Shown here one piece after another: positions 62,655 through 64,000 of a stretch of DNA of 64,000 nt. Under the pieces are notes generated by a model. The model did not search any database. It had not been told where the DNA came from and saw only the letters and a list, made by a program, of their open reading frames with translations. The position numbers were made by a program, and so were the translations under genes. How positions within the stretch are numbered: the stretch's first letter is position 1; each line of letters opens with the position of its first letter. The stretch comes from Sphingomonas guangdongensis (GTDB lineage Bacteria > Pseudomonadota > Alphaproteobacteria > Sphingomonadales > Sphingomonadaceae), in NCBI RefSeq assembly GCF_900199185.1, contig NZ_OBMI01000002.1:620001-684000 (forward strand). Reading direction: 5' to 3'.

Positions 62655-63830
62655 ATGCTCGCCGGGCTAATCTTCGCGACGGAGGACGCAGAGGACCGTC
62701 CCGACACGCTGGCCGCGACGCTGCCGTTCGGCGGCTCCACGCTGATCGAGTACCAGGCGCGGCTGCTCGCCGCGGTCGGCGTCACCCACATCCTGGTCGC
62801 GGTCGGCCGCGTCACGCCCGCGCTGCTCGGCGCGACCAGCCGGATCGCGGGGCGCGGCGTCACCGTCGATGTCGTCCGCACCGCGCAGGAGGCAGCGGCG
62901 AAGGTCCACCCGCTCGCGCAGGTGATCGTCGTCGCCGACGGCCTGGTCACGACGGACGCCGTGATCGAGTGGATTGGGCATGAGAGCCACGAGGCGCTGC
63001 TGGTCGCGCGCGATGGCGACGGGTGCGGCAGTATCGAGCGCGTCGACTCATCGCATTGCTGGGCCGGGCTCGCCCGCGTGCCGGCGCGGCGGCTGGCCGA
63101 TGTCGCGGCCATGCCCGCCGACTACGACTTCGCCTCCACCCTGCTGCGCCACGCGACCCAGGCGGGCGCGGTCCAGCTGCTGCTGCCGCCCGCGACCGGG
63201 CGGACCCGCCACGGCGTCGAGCGTACCGCGGCGGCCCTGCTGCGTCGGTCGAAGTCGGTGCTCGCCGCGTTGGGCGACCGCCGCACCGCCTGGATCGACC
63301 GGTTCGTGTTCACGCCGGTCACCGGCTTTGCGCTTCCGCACCTAGTCGCGCGAAGCATTCCCGCCTGGGGAATACTGGCGGCGGCGGCCGCTGCCTGCGG
63401 CGGAGCGCTCGTCGCCTTCTTCTACCTATTGCCGGCGCTCGGCCTGGCACTCGCCAGCCTTGCCGCGATCCTGTTCTCGACGGGGTCGCTGCTCAGCTGG
63501 TTGCGCGGCGAGGACCGGGTGGCGCGCTGGCAGGAGCGCGCGATCGCCGCGGTCGCGGGCACCGCCGTGCTCGCACTCGGGCTGGTCTCGATGGCGGCCA
63601 CGGGAACGGCGACGGGGATATCCCTGGCGCTGCCGCTCATCGCGGCCGCCGCGCTGCTGGAACGCGTGGCGGTGCCCAAGCGCCGCTGGTGGCCTGTGCC
63701 TGGTGCCTACCCGCTCCTCCTGTTCCCCTTTGCCGCGGCCGGGCTGCTGCTCGTCGGGCTCGCAGGCGCGCTCGCCTATGCCTTTGTCGCGCTCGGCGAC
63801 GCGGTGGAGCGGGGGCGGGAACAGGCTTAG
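62655..63830 (+). CDS. Membrane protein with nucleotidyltransferase-like N-terminal domain
   Basis: A 391-residue protein. Residues 1-200 resemble a sugar-nucleotidyltransferase fold (TLPFGGSTLIEYQARLLAAV; VIVVADGLVTTDAVIEWIG), but the usual glycine-rich KP loop is missing, so catalysis is doubtful. About six membrane spans follow from residue 230 on. This resembles fused NTase/CDP-alcohol phosphatidyltransferase layouts, but no CDP-alcohol motif (D-x2-DG) is seen. Function unknown; it starts 4 bases after the namZ stop. Confidence 0.6.
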   Translation: MLAGLIFATEDAEDRPDTLAATLPFGGSTLIEYQARLLAAVGVTHILVAVGRVTPALLGATSRIAGRGVTVDVVRTAQEAAAKVHPLAQVIVVADGLVTTDAVIEWIGHESHEALLVARDGDGCGSIERVDSSHCWAGLARVPARRLADVAAMPADYDFASTLLRHATQAGAVQLLLPPATGRTRHGVERTAAALLRRSKSVLAALGDRRTAWIDRFVFTPVTGFALPHLVARSIPAWGILAAAAAACGGALVAFFYLLPALGLALASLAAILFSTGSLLSWLRGEDRVARWQERAIAAVAGTAVLALGLVSMAATGTATGISLALPLIAAAALLERVAVPKRRWWPVPGAYPLLLFPFAAAGLLLVGLAGALAYAFVALGDAVERGREQA

Positions 63831-63866
63831 GGCGCTCTTAACCGCATGCTGGCTATGGCCTGCACC

Positions 63867-64000
63867 ATGTCGGACCCCTCCGCCACCTCGTCCGAGCGCG
63901 CGGCCACCGCGACGCAGGCGCTGTTCGCGCGAGCGGCGGATGCCGACGTTCAGGCACGCCGCGCGCTGCGCCACTCGATCGACGATGCACTTCTGCCGGA
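63867..64000 (+). CDS. Partial DUF2336-like protein (N-terminus)
   Basis: The frame runs off the right edge. The visible residues begin MSDPSATSSERAATATQALF and end RRALRHSIDDALLPE, which resembles the start of DUF2336 proteins common in sphingomonads. Two upstream in-frame ATG codons (63846, 63855) are possible starts. Too little is present to say more. Confidence 0.5.
   Translation, partial: MSDPSATSSERAATATQALFARAADADVQARRALRHSIDDALLP

Overview
The window is high-GC, densely packed chromosomal DNA from an alphaproteobacterium, most likely Sphingomonadales (Sphingomonas-like). The evidence is a DivL-type tyrosine 'kinase' heading a divL-tsaE-amgK-murU-addB-addA-trxA cluster, PilZ and DUF2336 proteins, SdhE, AddAB in place of RecBCD, and intergenic inverted repeats of the kind common in sphingomonads. 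There is no rRNA, phage, transposase or CRISPR array. About 66 protein genes (two cut by the window edges) and one tRNA-Asn are supported. No gene-free stretch exceeds about 200 bases.

Layout. 1-1.65 kb: a partial secreted protein, a PagL-like outer-membrane protein, and a DUF2975-like/XRE pair. 1.7-6.4 kb: a cytochrome c maturation operon, ccmC-D-E-F-G-H-I, in which every start overlaps the previous stop; ccmA and ccmB are absent. 6.5-16.7 kb: alanine dehydrogenase with a divergent Lrp/AsnC regulator, the Kup potassium transporter coupled to a GT4 glycosyltransferase, a flavin oxidoreductase with an unusual cysteine cluster, a membrane-anchored PilZ protein, an SH3-GNAT-lipoprotein trio and a thiolase. 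16.7-22.4 kb: a marR-emrA-emrB efflux operon with a visible operator palindrome, then GFA, alpha/beta hydrolase and SIMPL genes. 22.4-29.2 kb: a histone-H1-like membrane protein, AMP nucleosidase, peroxiredoxin, YqgE, a sterol-desaturase-like hydroxylase, a GNAT protein, and S-adenosylhomocysteine hydrolase with a strong upstream palindrome and a textbook terminator.

29.3-40.9 kb: a single co-directional, overlapping cluster. It carries a DivL-like cell-fate pseudokinase, TsaE (tRNA t6A), AmgK and MurU (MurNAc recycling), AddB/AddA (double-strand-break repair) and thioredoxin. 40.9-46.7 kb: argJ, two TonB-C proteins, a small secreted protein just upstream of secA, and secA. 46.7-53.2 kb: a lipoprotein, a phosphoribosyltransferase plus adenine-deaminase pair, tRNA-Asn, nadK-moaA, and an EAL phosphodiesterase facing a GAF protein. 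53.2-64 kb: mfd-sdhE diverging from recG, a PilZ protein, tyrS, a DOMON-like gene whose 5' end lies in an inverted repeat, a NamZ-type N-acetylmuramidase, an NTase-like membrane protein and the start of a DUF2336 protein.

Three functional themes link distant genes. Adenine salvage joins AhcY, Amn, adenine deaminase and the phosphoribosyltransferase. Peptidoglycan sugar recycling joins NamZ, AmgK and MurU. Cyclic-di-GMP signalling joins two PilZ proteins and one EAL protein. No clearly new multi-gene system is evident. The best leads are the degenerate DivL-like kinase, the flavoprotein with a cysteine cluster, the small gene before secA, and several unassigned operators.
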